A DNA stretch of 45,547 nucleotides from assembly GCA_031363055.1 (NCBI GenBank), contig JANLTP010000109.1, positions 1 through 45,547 on the forward strand. The letters are read 5' to 3'. The position numbers and the translations under genes are program-made. Shown here piece after piece: positions 25,174 to 34,400 of this stretch (its first letter is position 1; each line of letters starts with the position of its first letter). The notes under the pieces were generated by a model that saw only the letters and a list, made by a program, of their open reading frames with translations, made no database searches and was not told the DNA's origin. Source of the stretch: JANLTP01 sp031363055. Lineage in GTDB: Bacteria > Pseudomonadota > Gammaproteobacteria > Burkholderiales > Burkholderiaceae_E.

Positions 25174-26355
25174 ATGAACTCGTATCTCCGTCCTAACTGT
25201 GCGAGCGCGGCCCGTTGGCTGCTGGTGATTGCCGGCATCGCGGCTTGGCCAAGCCTGGCGGCGCCGATATTGCCCAAGCATGACGAAGAGGTGCTTGAAG
25301 TGCTTCCCGTCATTGCTGGAGGCCGCACCGACGAGCGCCAGATGCGCCGTCGATTGGCTGCGCAACCGAGGGACCAGGCGCTCGCGCTGGCGGTCGCCGG
25401 GCGCTACCTTGATCGGGCGCGCGATTCGGGTGACCCGCGCTTTGCCGGCCTGGCGATGTCTGCGATCGACGCTTGGGCCGATGATGCCGCGATGCCCGAC
25501 GGTGTGCTGATGATGCGTGCGACATTGCAGCAGTACCTCCACGAGTTCGATGCGTCGGTCGCCAGCCTGCAGCGCCTGGTCGCGCGTCCCGGCGGTCAGC
25601 CGCAACCGCAGGCCTGGCTGACGCTCGCCACGGTGCGCCGCGTTCAAGGGCGATATGCCGATTCGGACGCAGCGTGCGAACAGGTGGCGCGGGTTGGCGC
25701 CATCGTTCCTTCCAAGGCCTGCCTGGCCGAGAACGCCGCCTTGCGCGGCGAAGTCGACCGCGCTCGCGCAGTGTTTTCCGAGCTGCTGGCCCGCGCCGGT
25801 AACCCGGACGCCACCCGAACCTGGTTGTACACCAGCCTGGCCGAACTCGAGCAGCGGGCAGGCAACTCGAGCGCGGCGAACAGCGCGTTTCAGACGGCGC
25901 TCGGGATCCAAACCGACCCTTACACGACGCTCGCCTATGCCGACTTTCTGATCGAACAAAAGCGACCCGGGCAGGCCTTGCGTCTGCTCAAGGCGCAGCC
26001 CCGCAGCGACGCGGTGTTGTTGCGCTTGGCGATAGCCGGTGTCCAGGGTCAAGCGACATCGGCCGCCGCCGATGTCGCCGAGATGCGTGAACGCATAGCG
26101 CTGGCCAACCAGCGACCCGATGCGAAGTATTTTCACGGACGCGAGCAGGCGATGTTCGCCCTCGCGATCGATCGTGACGCCCTTCGCGCGTTCGACCTGG
26201 CGCACGGTAATGCGGCCCGCCAGCGCGAACCTCTCGATCTGCTGGTGCTCATGCAAGCGGCTCATGCCGTCGGCGATCCAGCCGCGCTGCGCAAGGCGAG
26301 GCAGCTTCTCAGTCAGACCGGATTGGTCGATCAACGAATCAGCGCGCTGGACTGA
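25174..26355 (+). CDS. Secreted TPR-repeat protein
   Basis: A 393-residue protein. A signal peptide (residues about 12-30, ending near SLAAP) is followed by helical TPR-like repeats: AWLTLATVRRVQGRYADSDA, RTWLYTSLAELEQRAGNSSA and YADFLIEQKRPGQALRLLKA. Its stop lies 4 bases before the HupE-like gene, so they form an operon. It probably acts as a periplasmic scaffold. A 424-codon frame on the opposite strand is arginine-rich and has no domain, so the plus frame is taken as the gene. The start ATG 25174 has no clear ribosome binding site. Confidence 0.75.
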   Translation: MNSYLRPNCASAARWLLVIAGIAAWPSLAAPILPKHDEEVLEVLPVIAGGRTDERQMRRRLAAQPRDQALALAVAGRYLDRARDSGDPRFAGLAMSAIDAWADDAAMPDGVLMMRATLQQYLHEFDASVASLQRLVARPGGQPQPQAWLTLATVRRVQGRYADSDAACEQVARVGAIVPSKACLAENAALRGEVDRARAVFSELLARAGNPDATRTWLYTSLAELEQRAGNSSAANSAFQTALGIQTDPYTTLAYADFLIEQKRPGQALRLLKAQPRSDAVLLRLAIAGVQGQATSAAADVAEMRERIALANQRPDAKYFHGREQAMFALAIDRDALRAFDLAHGNAARQREPLDLLVLMQAAHAVGDPAALRKARQLLSQTGLVDQRISALD

Positions 26356-26359
26356 TGCT

Positions 26360-27616
26360 ATGACATGTGCCCTGACTGTTATGCGTTCGATGTCAATGTC
26401 GATCGGTCTTGTGGCGGTTGTCACGATCGCGCAAGCGCACAAGGCGAGTGATGCCTACCTTCAGATCAACGCCAGCGATCAGGAACTGACCGTACGTTGG
26501 GATATCGCGCTACGCGATCTCGATGTCGCGCTCGACCTCGACCTGAACGAGGACGGCAAGCTCACCTGGGGCGAAGTGAAAATCGCCTGGCCGCGCATTC
26601 AGAACTACGCTTTGAACCGGCTTGCGATCGACGGTTGCGCGTTGAACCCAATCGGAAGGGCGCTCGAGCGCCGCGACGACGGCGCCTATGCAGTGATTGA
26701 ATTGCGCTCCGATTGTGTGGTCTCGAAACTGCCCGAAATGACCTACACACTGCTACGCGAGGTCGATCCGACCCATCGTGGCATCGCCAAATTCCAGCGC
26801 GCAGGACAGCCCTTGGCGCTGACCTTACTCGATCCCGGCAAGGCCGTACGCGCGCAACCGTCCGATCAATCGGCGGAAAATAGAGCCGCAAAAACCGTGA
26901 TAGCGAATGCAGCGGAAAGCGCAGCGAATGCCGAGGCCAAGTCGGTGCCTGATGCAAAGCTGAAGACTGAAGGGGTAACGACATCGGCCATATCCTTCGC
27001 GATCGGTACCGACGGATTTCTGGGTGAGGGAATCCGGCATATTCTGACCGGCTACGACCATGTGCTCTTCTTGTTGTGTCTGCTGTTACCCAGTGTGCTG
27101 CGGCGCACCTCGCAAGGTTGGCAACCAGTCACGAAACTCAAGCAGGCGGTGTGGCCAATCGCTGGTATCGTCACCGCGTTCACGGTGGCGCACTCTATTA
27201 CGCTCGCGCTGGCGGCGACTAAGACGATGTCGCTTTCGCCAGCGTTAATCGAACCGGCGATCACTTTGACGATCATTCTCGCAGCGATCGACAACCTGAG
27301 GCCGTTCTTTCCGGTGCCCCGAGCGGTCGTCGCGTTCTGCTTCGGGCTGATCCATGGCTTCGGGTTCGCCAGCGTGCTGGCCGAACTGAACCTGCCGGCG
27401 ATGGATTTCGCCTGGGCGCTGCTGAAGTTCAACATCGGGTTGGAAGCGGGGCAACTGTTGATTGTCGTCGCCGCAGCGTCGATCCTGTTCCTGTTGCGCC
27501 AACTGCCGGGTTACGTTGGTTGGGTGCTACGCGGCGGATCGGTGACCGCGATGCTGCTCGCCGCATTCTGGATGGTTGAGCGCACGACGGGCTTTTGGCT
27601 AACGCGGTTTTATTGA
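26360..27616 (+). CDS. HupE/UreJ-like membrane protein with periplasmic EF-hand domain
   Basis: About 418 residues. ATG 26360 (MTCAL) directly after the TPR gene is preferred to the longer frame from 26120, which lies inside that gene. A signal peptide ends at AQAHKA. A soluble domain follows with a canonical EF-hand loop at 61-72 (Asp61, Asn63, Asp65, Thr69, Glu72), then an alanine-rich linker. The C-terminal 195 residues are the HupE/UreJ membrane domain (FLGEGIRHILTGYDHVLFLL, FTVAHSITLALAA, GLIHGFGFASVL) with conserved His residues. HupE proteins carry nickel; calcium gating by the EF-hand is speculation. Metal not proven. Confidence 0.82.
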   Translation: MTCALTVMRSMSMSIGLVAVVTIAQAHKASDAYLQINASDQELTVRWDIALRDLDVALDLDLNEDGKLTWGEVKIAWPRIQNYALNRLAIDGCALNPIGRALERRDDGAYAVIELRSDCVVSKLPEMTYTLLREVDPTHRGIAKFQRAGQPLALTLLDPGKAVRAQPSDQSAENRAAKTVIANAAESAANAEAKSVPDAKLKTEGVTTSAISFAIGTDGFLGEGIRHILTGYDHVLFLLCLLLPSVLRRTSQGWQPVTKLKQAVWPIAGIVTAFTVAHSITLALAATKTMSLSPALIEPAITLTIILAAIDNLRPFFPVPRAVVAFCFGLIHGFGFASVLAELNLPAMDFAWALLKFNIGLEAGQLLIVVAAASILFLLRQLPGYVGWVLRGGSVTAMLLAAFWMVERTTGFWLTRFY

Positions 27617-27644
27617 GGCGGGCCCTTTGGCAAACTCGCGCATT

Positions 27645-27672
27645 GGGGTGGATATCAGCCGACATCCACCCC
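27645..27672. terminator. Hairpin between convergent HupE-like and DUF4331 genes
   Basis: Stem GGGGTGGAT / ATCCACCCC (9 bp, perfect) with a 10-base loop, 28 bases after the HupE-like stop. There is no T-tract; the terminator role is inferred from the convergent position. Confidence 0.5.
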
Positions 27673-27761
27673 GGCGCGGGGCTTGCATTTCGATCAGAGT
27701 CCCCTGGCTCTGGACACCCGGCACGCCAAGCGGCGCACCAATTCCTCACCCTCGCAAGCTG

Positions 27762-29297
27762 CTACGGCGACGGAATGTTGGGCACCGTCGGAATGTTGAT
27801 ACCGCCATGGCCCTGCAGCAATCCTTGATGAGCTGGCGCCAGGAACGGGAAGCGCGTCAGAAAGTTCTTGTCGTTGACCTCCACGCCCTTGCCGAGTCCG
27901 GCGGCGGGATTGCCCGCCACGATCAGGCTGATCAGAACACTGTTGACATTGACCTGATGACGGTTCGGCGCTGAACCGCCGCCTAGCCGCCTGCCATTCG
28001 GAAAACTTGAGTCGGTCGCCGCGTCCAAGGTGACGACGTCGCCCGTGAAGCCGTCAGCGACCGGGATCGGCCGACCCAAGTTGATGGCGTTGATGATGTC
28101 ACTGCGCGGACCCTTGAGCGCCTCGACCGTGGCTGGCGGGACACCAAGCGCCTTGTAGATGCCGAGTGCCTCGGCGTTGCGCACCAATACCGGATACAGA
28201 ATGTCTGCACCGAAGTTGGTGACATCGTGCTCTGGCCCGCTGCGCAGGTACAAAGTGTGCCGCTGTGTGCCCACCAGACCAGCGTTGAACAGCGGCAGCG
28301 CGTTGCGGCCGACTTGTACAAACGGCCCCGAGCCTCGCACGCCGGTGATGTTGTTGCTGACGTCGACAGTTTGCGTTTTCTGGCGGCTGATTTTCGAATG
28401 GATCCGCAGCAGACTGTCGGTCGAGTTCGCCAGCAGCTGGCCGTTGTGCGGAACTCCGTTCGGGAAGATGTCGGTCATCGGCACTTCAAGGGCGATCGAG
28501 AACACGTTAAAGCCGGTGAACACATCGGTGCCCGGCGGGCGGCGCGCGCCGGGGATACCACCCAGATCGTTGCGATTCAGATTGACCAGATCGAAGATGC
28601 CCTTTTCGTCGAGTTGATATGGGTCGTCGAACTGGCCAGCGATGATGCGCCCGCCGTTGGACAACGGCTTGATAAAGTTATCTACAAACGGCTGATCGTA
28701 CAAACCGACCTCGCGGCTGGTCGCGTCGCCCGAATCGTAACCGGCAAACGGGCCGAGACCGTAGACTAGCCGGTCGGTCTGCGGGCCGTGATTGTTCGGC
28801 AAGACCCGTCGATCAGTGGCCAGAACAGTGGTCCGTCGTTCGTCTTGGTCTTCTCGGTCGTCGCCGACCGGATGCACGATGCGGCTGACCGTCATCGTCT
28901 CGGTACCGCCGGTCAGTTGCCAGAGTAATTCGTTGCCGCCGCCTAAGGGATCGGTCGGGCTTGGCGCCGCCTCTGGCTCAAGCGTATTTTTGAACACGAC
29001 CCGGTAGATGACACGCGACTTCAGGCTGGCACCGATGCCAATGTGGAACTCATAGCGGTAGCCGTTGCAAGCCCGCAAGCCCTGGTTACCTTGCCCCGGC
29101 TCGTGTAGCGGATTAAAGTTCATGACCAGATATAGTTTGTCGTGCAGCGCGTCGGACACCCAAGCGTAGGTGTCGGTGTTATCGGCGCAAGGTTCGTTCA
29201 AAATCGCGAGTGCTTCGCGATGGCTTGATGCTTGGGTCATGCTGGCGAACGCGGCAAGTGCAGTCGCGGCGATAACCTCCGTCCAGAATCGTTTCAT
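27762..29297 (-). CDS. DUF4331 family secreted protein
   Basis: About 511 residues. ATG 29297 is preceded by AGGAGGTGAAA, an excellent ribosome binding site, and starts a clean signal peptide (MKRFWTEVIAATALAAFASM, cleavage near TQASS). The mature N-terminus SSHREALAILNEPCADNTDTYAWV is the DUF4331 hallmark. The family has no assigned activity. It faces the TPR-HupE pair tail to tail. I recall the three types occurring together elsewhere, which would make a functional link plausible, but this needs a neighbourhood check. Confidence 0.88.
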   Translation of the reverse strand: MKRFWTEVIAATALAAFASMTQASSHREALAILNEPCADNTDTYAWVSDALHDKLYLVMNFNPLHEPGQGNQGLRACNGYRYEFHIGIGASLKSRVIYRVVFKNTLEPEAAPSPTDPLGGGNELLWQLTGGTETMTVSRIVHPVGDDREDQDERRTTVLATDRRVLPNNHGPQTDRLVYGLGPFAGYDSGDATSREVGLYDQPFVDNFIKPLSNGGRIIAGQFDDPYQLDEKGIFDLVNLNRNDLGGIPGARRPPGTDVFTGFNVFSIALEVPMTDIFPNGVPHNGQLLANSTDSLLRIHSKISRQKTQTVDVSNNITGVRGSGPFVQVGRNALPLFNAGLVGTQRHTLYLRSGPEHDVTNFGADILYPVLVRNAEALGIYKALGVPPATVEALKGPRSDIINAINLGRPIPVADGFTGDVVTLDAATDSSFPNGRRLGGGSAPNRHQVNVNSVLISLIVAGNPAAGLGKGVEVNDKNFLTRFPFLAPAHQGLLQGHGGINIPTVPNIPSP

Positions 29298-29713
29298 TTT
29301 CACCTCCTGAGTGGGTAGGCGCAGTGGACAACGATTAGCGCCGAAACCCGGGCTATTGATAGACACTTACCGGATCAAGCCGGCAATTAATAATACGTAG
29401 GTGTTGTCGCTTTGGATTCCAACTCGCTCGCGCGATTGTGGCCGTGGTGAAAGGTCCGGGAAGTTTGCCTTGCGTGTTGAGACGCGTTGCGCCGGAAACG
29501 TCCGCAACCAGTGGTGTTTTGTCGCCAATCTCAGCAGCAAACTGCAGACAGCCACTGAATCTGCCGACCTCCCGCGTACATCAAGTGCAAAGCTGGTGCG
29601 CCGCCAGTGACTTGGCTGCCACACTGAGTACGCTGCCGCGCTGCCGCGCTGCCGCGCTTCCAGCTCTACAATAATCCGCAAACTGATTTCCCCGCTCCGA
29701 ACGAGGTGGCAAC
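29298..29713. other. Intergenic region between divergent genes, no gene seen
   Basis: 416 bases between the DUF4331 start and the extensin-like gene. It must hold both promoters, but I could not assign hexamers with confidence. It contains an 8-bp GC-rich tandem repeat at 29632-29655. Short open frames here have no domain or ribosome binding site. Confidence 0.6.
29632..29655. repeat. Three-copy 8-bp tandem repeat
   Basis: GCTGCCGC occurs three times in direct succession, followed by a partial fourth copy (GCTT). It lies 59-82 bases before the next gene's ATG. Confidence 0.9.
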
Positions 29714-30457
29714 ATGACGTTACCCGATCCGATCACTATGCTGTCAAGACTCAAATTCGCATTGACGCCCGCCACTGGATCAATCCCGGCGAGACTCCTG
29801 ACCCAAGCCCAAGCCCGTGATTGGGTTGTTCACTACGTCGTAAATGGATTGCTCGTTTTGGAAAAACCCCTTGTGTTTGGAAAGGACGGCACACCCACTT
29901 TCCCCAAGCTCGGCGAGACATTGCGACTCGGCTTGAACATTGCCGGCGTTCAGTTCACGCCGGACAACAAGGACGCGGCTCAATGGACACGGACCGGGCC
30001 GATGGACATGCGTGGGGCGGTGCTTGCGGTCCGGTTATCGCAGTCGCTTAAGGAGAGTCGATGGGGCGTGACGACCATTTTTTGGGGTGGCATGGGAGCT
30101 GGACGCGAACCCAATGATCGCCATTCGAAGGGGTTTTCGATCGACTTCCACGGCGCCATCACACGCCGCGGCAAGTTCGATGTTGCCAAGGACTGGGGTC
30201 AGCACAAGATTATCTTACCCAATGGAAAGAGCGACAAGAGTTGGCCGCTGGGTACAGCGCCGTATTTCCGTCTAGATGTTGATACCGATGCAGGTGGGTT
30301 TTTCTATGAGGTTTATCATCTCATGAGGGGCGAGGCTCTGGACGCTGCCAAGCCGAGTTCTATTGGAGACCGTAGCTTCATTCTGCATCCCGATACACCT
30401 GATCCCGGGCTACGCGCGCTGCATCAGGACCATATCCATTGCGAAATCGACCACTGA
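29714..30457 (+). CDS. Extensin-like / M15-type zinc hydrolase-like protein
   Basis: A 247-residue protein not recognised as a named family. The C-terminal part shows the metal-site pattern of M15 peptidases and extensin-like C domains: DRHSKGFSID (His137, Asp144) and HQDHIHCEID (His237, His240, His242), with LHPDTPDPGLRAL between. Such domains cleave or bind peptidoglycan or related polymers. There is no signal peptide, so export by another route or an intracellular role is possible. It begins at ATG 29714 with GAGGTGGCAAC upstream. It stands alone, convergent with the small redoxin gene. Confidence 0.65.
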   Translation: MTLPDPITMLSRLKFALTPATGSIPARLLTQAQARDWVVHYVVNGLLVLEKPLVFGKDGTPTFPKLGETLRLGLNIAGVQFTPDNKDAAQWTRTGPMDMRGAVLAVRLSQSLKESRWGVTTIFWGGMGAGREPNDRHSKGFSIDFHGAITRRGKFDVAKDWGQHKIILPNGKSDKSWPLGTAPYFRLDVDTDAGGFFYEVYHLMRGEALDAAKPSSIGDRSFILHPDTPDPGLRALHQDHIHCEIDH

Positions 30458-30557
30458 ATCGCGGGACGCTTCCATCGACTCGATCCTGGCCGACGATGGC
30501 GACAATTCGCACGCGGCCCGACTGCGGCCCGAGCGCTGCGGTGTCTGCAAGCCGTAA

Positions 30558-30571
30558 GTAAGCCGGCTTAC
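30558..30571. repeat. 14-bp perfect palindrome between convergent genes
   Basis: GTAAGCC/GGCTTAC without spacer, in the gap between the extensin-like gene and the small redoxin. It may contribute to termination but has no loop or T-tract. Confidence 0.35.
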
Positions 30572-30622
30572 CGCTCGACTTCCGGCTAACGCGGCAGCAG
30601 CGCCGCAGAATAGCACCCTCGC

Positions 30623-31108
30623 CTAAAGCTCGGGCGATGGTTCAGCCAGCAACTGCCCAAGCAAGGCGCCCAGTTGTAGATCTTCCACGCGTCCAAAGTG
30701 GCTGACTCGCAAGGTACCGGCCCGATCGATCAGCATCAGGCTCGGCGTACCTCGCAATTGATACGCCTGCATCGTTAGCGGGATATTGTCATGTGGCGAT
30801 GGCTGGTCAACGCCGATCGGATAGGTCAATTGATACTCGTGCACGAATACGCGCAACGCATCGACACTCATCACCGCGTGGTGCTCGAACACGGTGTGAA
30901 CGCCGATCACCGTTAGTGCCTCGTCTGGAAACAGTTGTCGAACTTGGCTGATCTGCGGTACGCTATGCATGACACAGCCCGGGCAGAGCATTTGGAAGGC
31001 ATGCAACAGTACTACACGGCCGCGTAAGTCATGCAAGCTGATCGGCGCGGGTGTGTTCAGCCAGGTGCTGATTTGCAAAGGCGGAGCCAGTTCGAGGGCG
31101 GTGGTCAT
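30623..31108 (-). CDS. Small redoxin (TlpA/AhpC-like) with CPGC motif
   Basis: A 161-residue thioredoxin-fold protein. ISLHDLRGRVVLLHAFQMLC leads into C42-P-G-C45, followed by FPDEALTVIGVHTVFEHH, and the cis-Pro region LRGTPSLMLIDRAGTL. There is no signal peptide, so it should act in the cytoplasm. Disulfide reductase or peroxide activity is inferred from the fold. ATG 31108 follows CAAGGACTAATCG. It lies 294 bases past the end of czcA on the same strand; the nhaR remnant lies in that gap. Confidence 0.85.
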   Translation of the reverse strand: MTTALELAPPLQISTWLNTPAPISLHDLRGRVVLLHAFQMLCPGCVMHSVPQISQVRQLFPDEALTVIGVHTVFEHHAVMSVDALRVFVHEYQLTYPIGVDQPSPHDNIPLTMQAYQLRGTPSLMLIDRAGTLRVSHFGRVEDLQLGALLGQLLAEPSPEL

Positions 31109-31344
31109 CGATTAGTCCTTGAATTGCCGGTGGTCCTGATACGGGTTTTCCCAAAGTATCGACCAACCAGCGCTGTTTGCCCACCCCCCCAACTTTGCGC
31201 GCCAAATGCCTTGTCAGCCACGTCGTTCGCAGGCACCTCCAGCTTCGTGGTCATAGCATCGGGATGAACACTGCGACCAGCGAAGTCGAAATCGAAATGA
31301 TCGTAAAGCCGACTTCGCGCCGCGCCGATGTTACGCCCGGCAAC

Positions 31345-31428
31345 GATCTGATTTCCACCGAATGCCGAATCAAGTATCCGGCGCTCGAGGCGATTCGCAA
31401 TATCAGTGTGCAGGCGCTATTCGGGTAA
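31345..31428 (+). pseudogene. 3' remnant of an nhaR-like LysR gene
   Basis: The frame reads DLISTECRIKYPALEAIRNI then SVQALFG and stop. The intact NhaR protein at 43766-44662 ends YLISTERRIKHPAVEAIRST then SAHTLFGQR, so the two tails clearly match (ISTE, RIK, PA, EAIR, LFG). Upstream of Asp at 31345 the similarity stops: no helix-turn-helix or effector domain remains. The remnant overlaps the last 26 bases of czcA on the other strand, marking a rearrangement join. Confidence 0.7.
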
Positions 31429-34400
31429 CTTCAGGTGCTGTAGTGTCCTGATCCGCTCGCCGTTCGGCAAACATTCCGAACAGCACCGGCAGCACCAGCA
31501 AGGTCAGGCTGGTCGACGTCAACAGGCCACCAATCACCACGACTGCCAGGGGCCGGGTTACTTCGGATCCTGGGCCAGTCGAGAACAACATCGGAATCAA
31601 GGCCAGCAGGGCAACCGTGGCGGTCATCATGACCGGACGAAAGCGATGCTCGCAGCCCTCGCGAATCGATTCACCCAGACTGGTACCCTTCTGCAGCAAT
31701 TCCTTGAACTGGCTAACCAGTACCACGCCATTCAGTACCGCAATGCCCCACAAATTGATAAAGCCGACAGCGGCTGGCACTGACAGATATTCGCGAGCGA
31801 TCAAGAGGCCGAAGACGCCGCCAATCGCCGCCAGGGGCAGTACGGTAATGATCAGCAAGGCATACCGGGCCGAATCGAACAACATGAAGAGCAGAAAAAA
31901 GATAGCCGCAATCGTGATTGGAATGATCAGCGACAATCGTTTGATGGCGCGCTCCATATTCTTGAATTGCCCGCCCCACTCCAGGGTGTAACCCGTCGGT
32001 AGCCTGACGTCGGCGGCGATTCGCGATTGCGCTTCAGCGACATAGCCACCGAGATCTCGCCCCTGCACATTGGCACCGACCACCAGTCGCCGACGTCCGT
32101 CATCGCGCGAGATTTGTGGCGGTCCGTCAATCAGTTTGATCTCGGCAATGTCCTTCAAGCTGACCACCGCACCGCCCGATGAGCGCAGCAGCAGGTTAGA
32201 GATCGATTCGATCCGATCGCGGTAAGACTCCGGGTAGCGCAGCAACAGATCGTAGCGGCGTTCACCTTCGAAGATCGTGGTCACGACGCGACCGCGTATG
32301 GCGGTTTCGATCAGATCGTTGACATCCTCGACATTCATTCCGAGCCGGGCAATGGCCGATCGATTGATTTGAATGTTCAGATAGTTCTGACCGGTAACCC
32401 GCTCGATGCGAAGGTCGGTTGTGCCATTCATGCCGGACAACACACGGGCGATCGCATCGGCGCTCAAACGCAATTGCTCGAAGTCGTCGCCGAAAATCTT
32501 GATGGCGACTTGCGAGCGTACGCCCGACACCATTTCGTCGACGCGCGCAGCAATTGGCTGGCTGATCGACACTTCGACGCCGGGCAGGAACTTGAGCTTT
32601 TCCCGAATCGCATTGGCGATACTGTCCTGCGTCCAGCCCTGCGGCCACTGGTCTTTCGGCTTGAGGCTGACAATCGGATCCGATTCGTGCGGCTGTCCCG
32701 GATCGGCCGGTGACTCGCCGCCGCCGAGTCGCGACATGACCAGCTTGACGCCTGGAACTTCGCTGATGGCCTTCATGGCCTCGGCCTCGAGTTTCAGGGA
32801 TTCATCCAGCGAAATCTTCGGTACCCGAACGATAACTGGCGTCAGCGAGCCCTCCTGCATGGTCGGAATGAACGCCGTACCCAATAACGGAATACAGGCC
32901 AGGGCGCCGGCCAGCAAAGCCAGTGCCGCCACCACCACCTTTTTTCCGTTCTGAAGGCACAACTCCAACAGCTTCAGGTATGGGCGCTTCAAGGTTCGCA
33001 ACAACCAGGTATCTTCTTCGTTGCCGCCGCGCAACCAGTACGAACAAAGCACCGGCGTCAAGGTGAACGACAGCACCAGCGAAATAGCCATGGCAATCGC
33101 AATCGTCAAGGCCAGCGGCCCGAACATTTTGCCCTCCATGCCTTGCAAAGACAGCAGCGGCAGAAACACCAGAATGATGATGCCAATGCCGTACAGAACC
33201 GGCTTGCCGACGTCGCTGGCGGCCTGCAGGATCAGCGCAGTGCGCTGCGCCGCGTCGGCTTGTTTGGCGTGACCGAGTCGCGCAAACGCGTTCTCAACCA
33301 CCACGACCGCGCCGTCGACCATCAGGCCGATCGCAATCGCCAGACCGCCCAAGGACATCAGATTGGCCGAGACCGCCATTTTACCCATGACCAGAAAGGT
33401 AAACAGCGGCGTCAGGATCAAGGTGCAAACGACGATCAGGCTGGAGCGCACATCACCCAGGAAAACAAACAGCACCATGATGACCAGAATCACCCCCTCA
33501 GCCAGTACCTTGCCGACCGTCAGCAAGGCCGAATTGACGAGCTCGGTTCGATCGTAGAACGGCACGATCTTCAGGCCGCCGGGTAAGGTGCCCTTGGCGT
33601 TGATCTCGTCGACCTTCGCCTTGATGCGTGTGACCACCTCGCGTGCATTACCACCGCGTTGCATCATCATGATTCCGGCTACCGCTTCGGTGTAGCCGTC
33701 CTTGATAATGGCGCCGCGTCTGACTTCTTCGCCCAGTCGGACTTCGGCGACATCCTTGACGTAGACCGGAATACCGCGGACTTCCTTGAGCACGATGTTG
33801 CCGATGTCGTCGATCGACGAAATCAGACCAGTTCCGCGAATCAGGTATTGCTCGGCTTTGGCGGGTAAGGCGCCACCCGACGAGTTGGCGTTGTTACGTG
33901 CAATCGCGCCATACAAATCGCGCACGGTAAAGCCGTAATAACGCAAGCGTTCCGGGTTGGCGATGACCTGGTACTGCTTGGCAAAGCCGCCCTGCGAGTT
34001 GATTTCCGCCACGCCTTGTACCGCGCGCAACAGCGGTCGTACGATCCAGTCCTGGATATCGCGCCGTTCGCGCAACTCTTGCACGGTCAATGCCCGTTTA
34101 CCGTCATCCGGGCGCTCGAGCGTGTATTGATAGACTTCACCTAGCCCGGTTGAGACCGGACCGAGCACAGGGCTTACGCCCTCGGGCATACGCTGGCCGG
34201 CTTCGATGAGCCGCTCCAGTACCAATTGACGCGCGAAGTAAACGTCGGTTGAATCCGTGAATACCAAGGTAATCAGTGACAGGCCGTTACGATTGAGTGA
34301 GCGCAACTCGGTCAGGCCGGGCAGCCCGCGCATACTGATTTCGATCGGCACGGTGATCAGACGCTCGACTTCTTCGGGTGGGCGTCCCGGTGCTTCGGTG

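Noticed and set aside
25168..26442. 424-codon open frame on the minus strand opposite the TPR protein
   Set aside because: Arginine-rich, without domains or ribosome binding site; the plus-strand frame has a signal peptide, TPR repeats and runs directly into the HupE gene.
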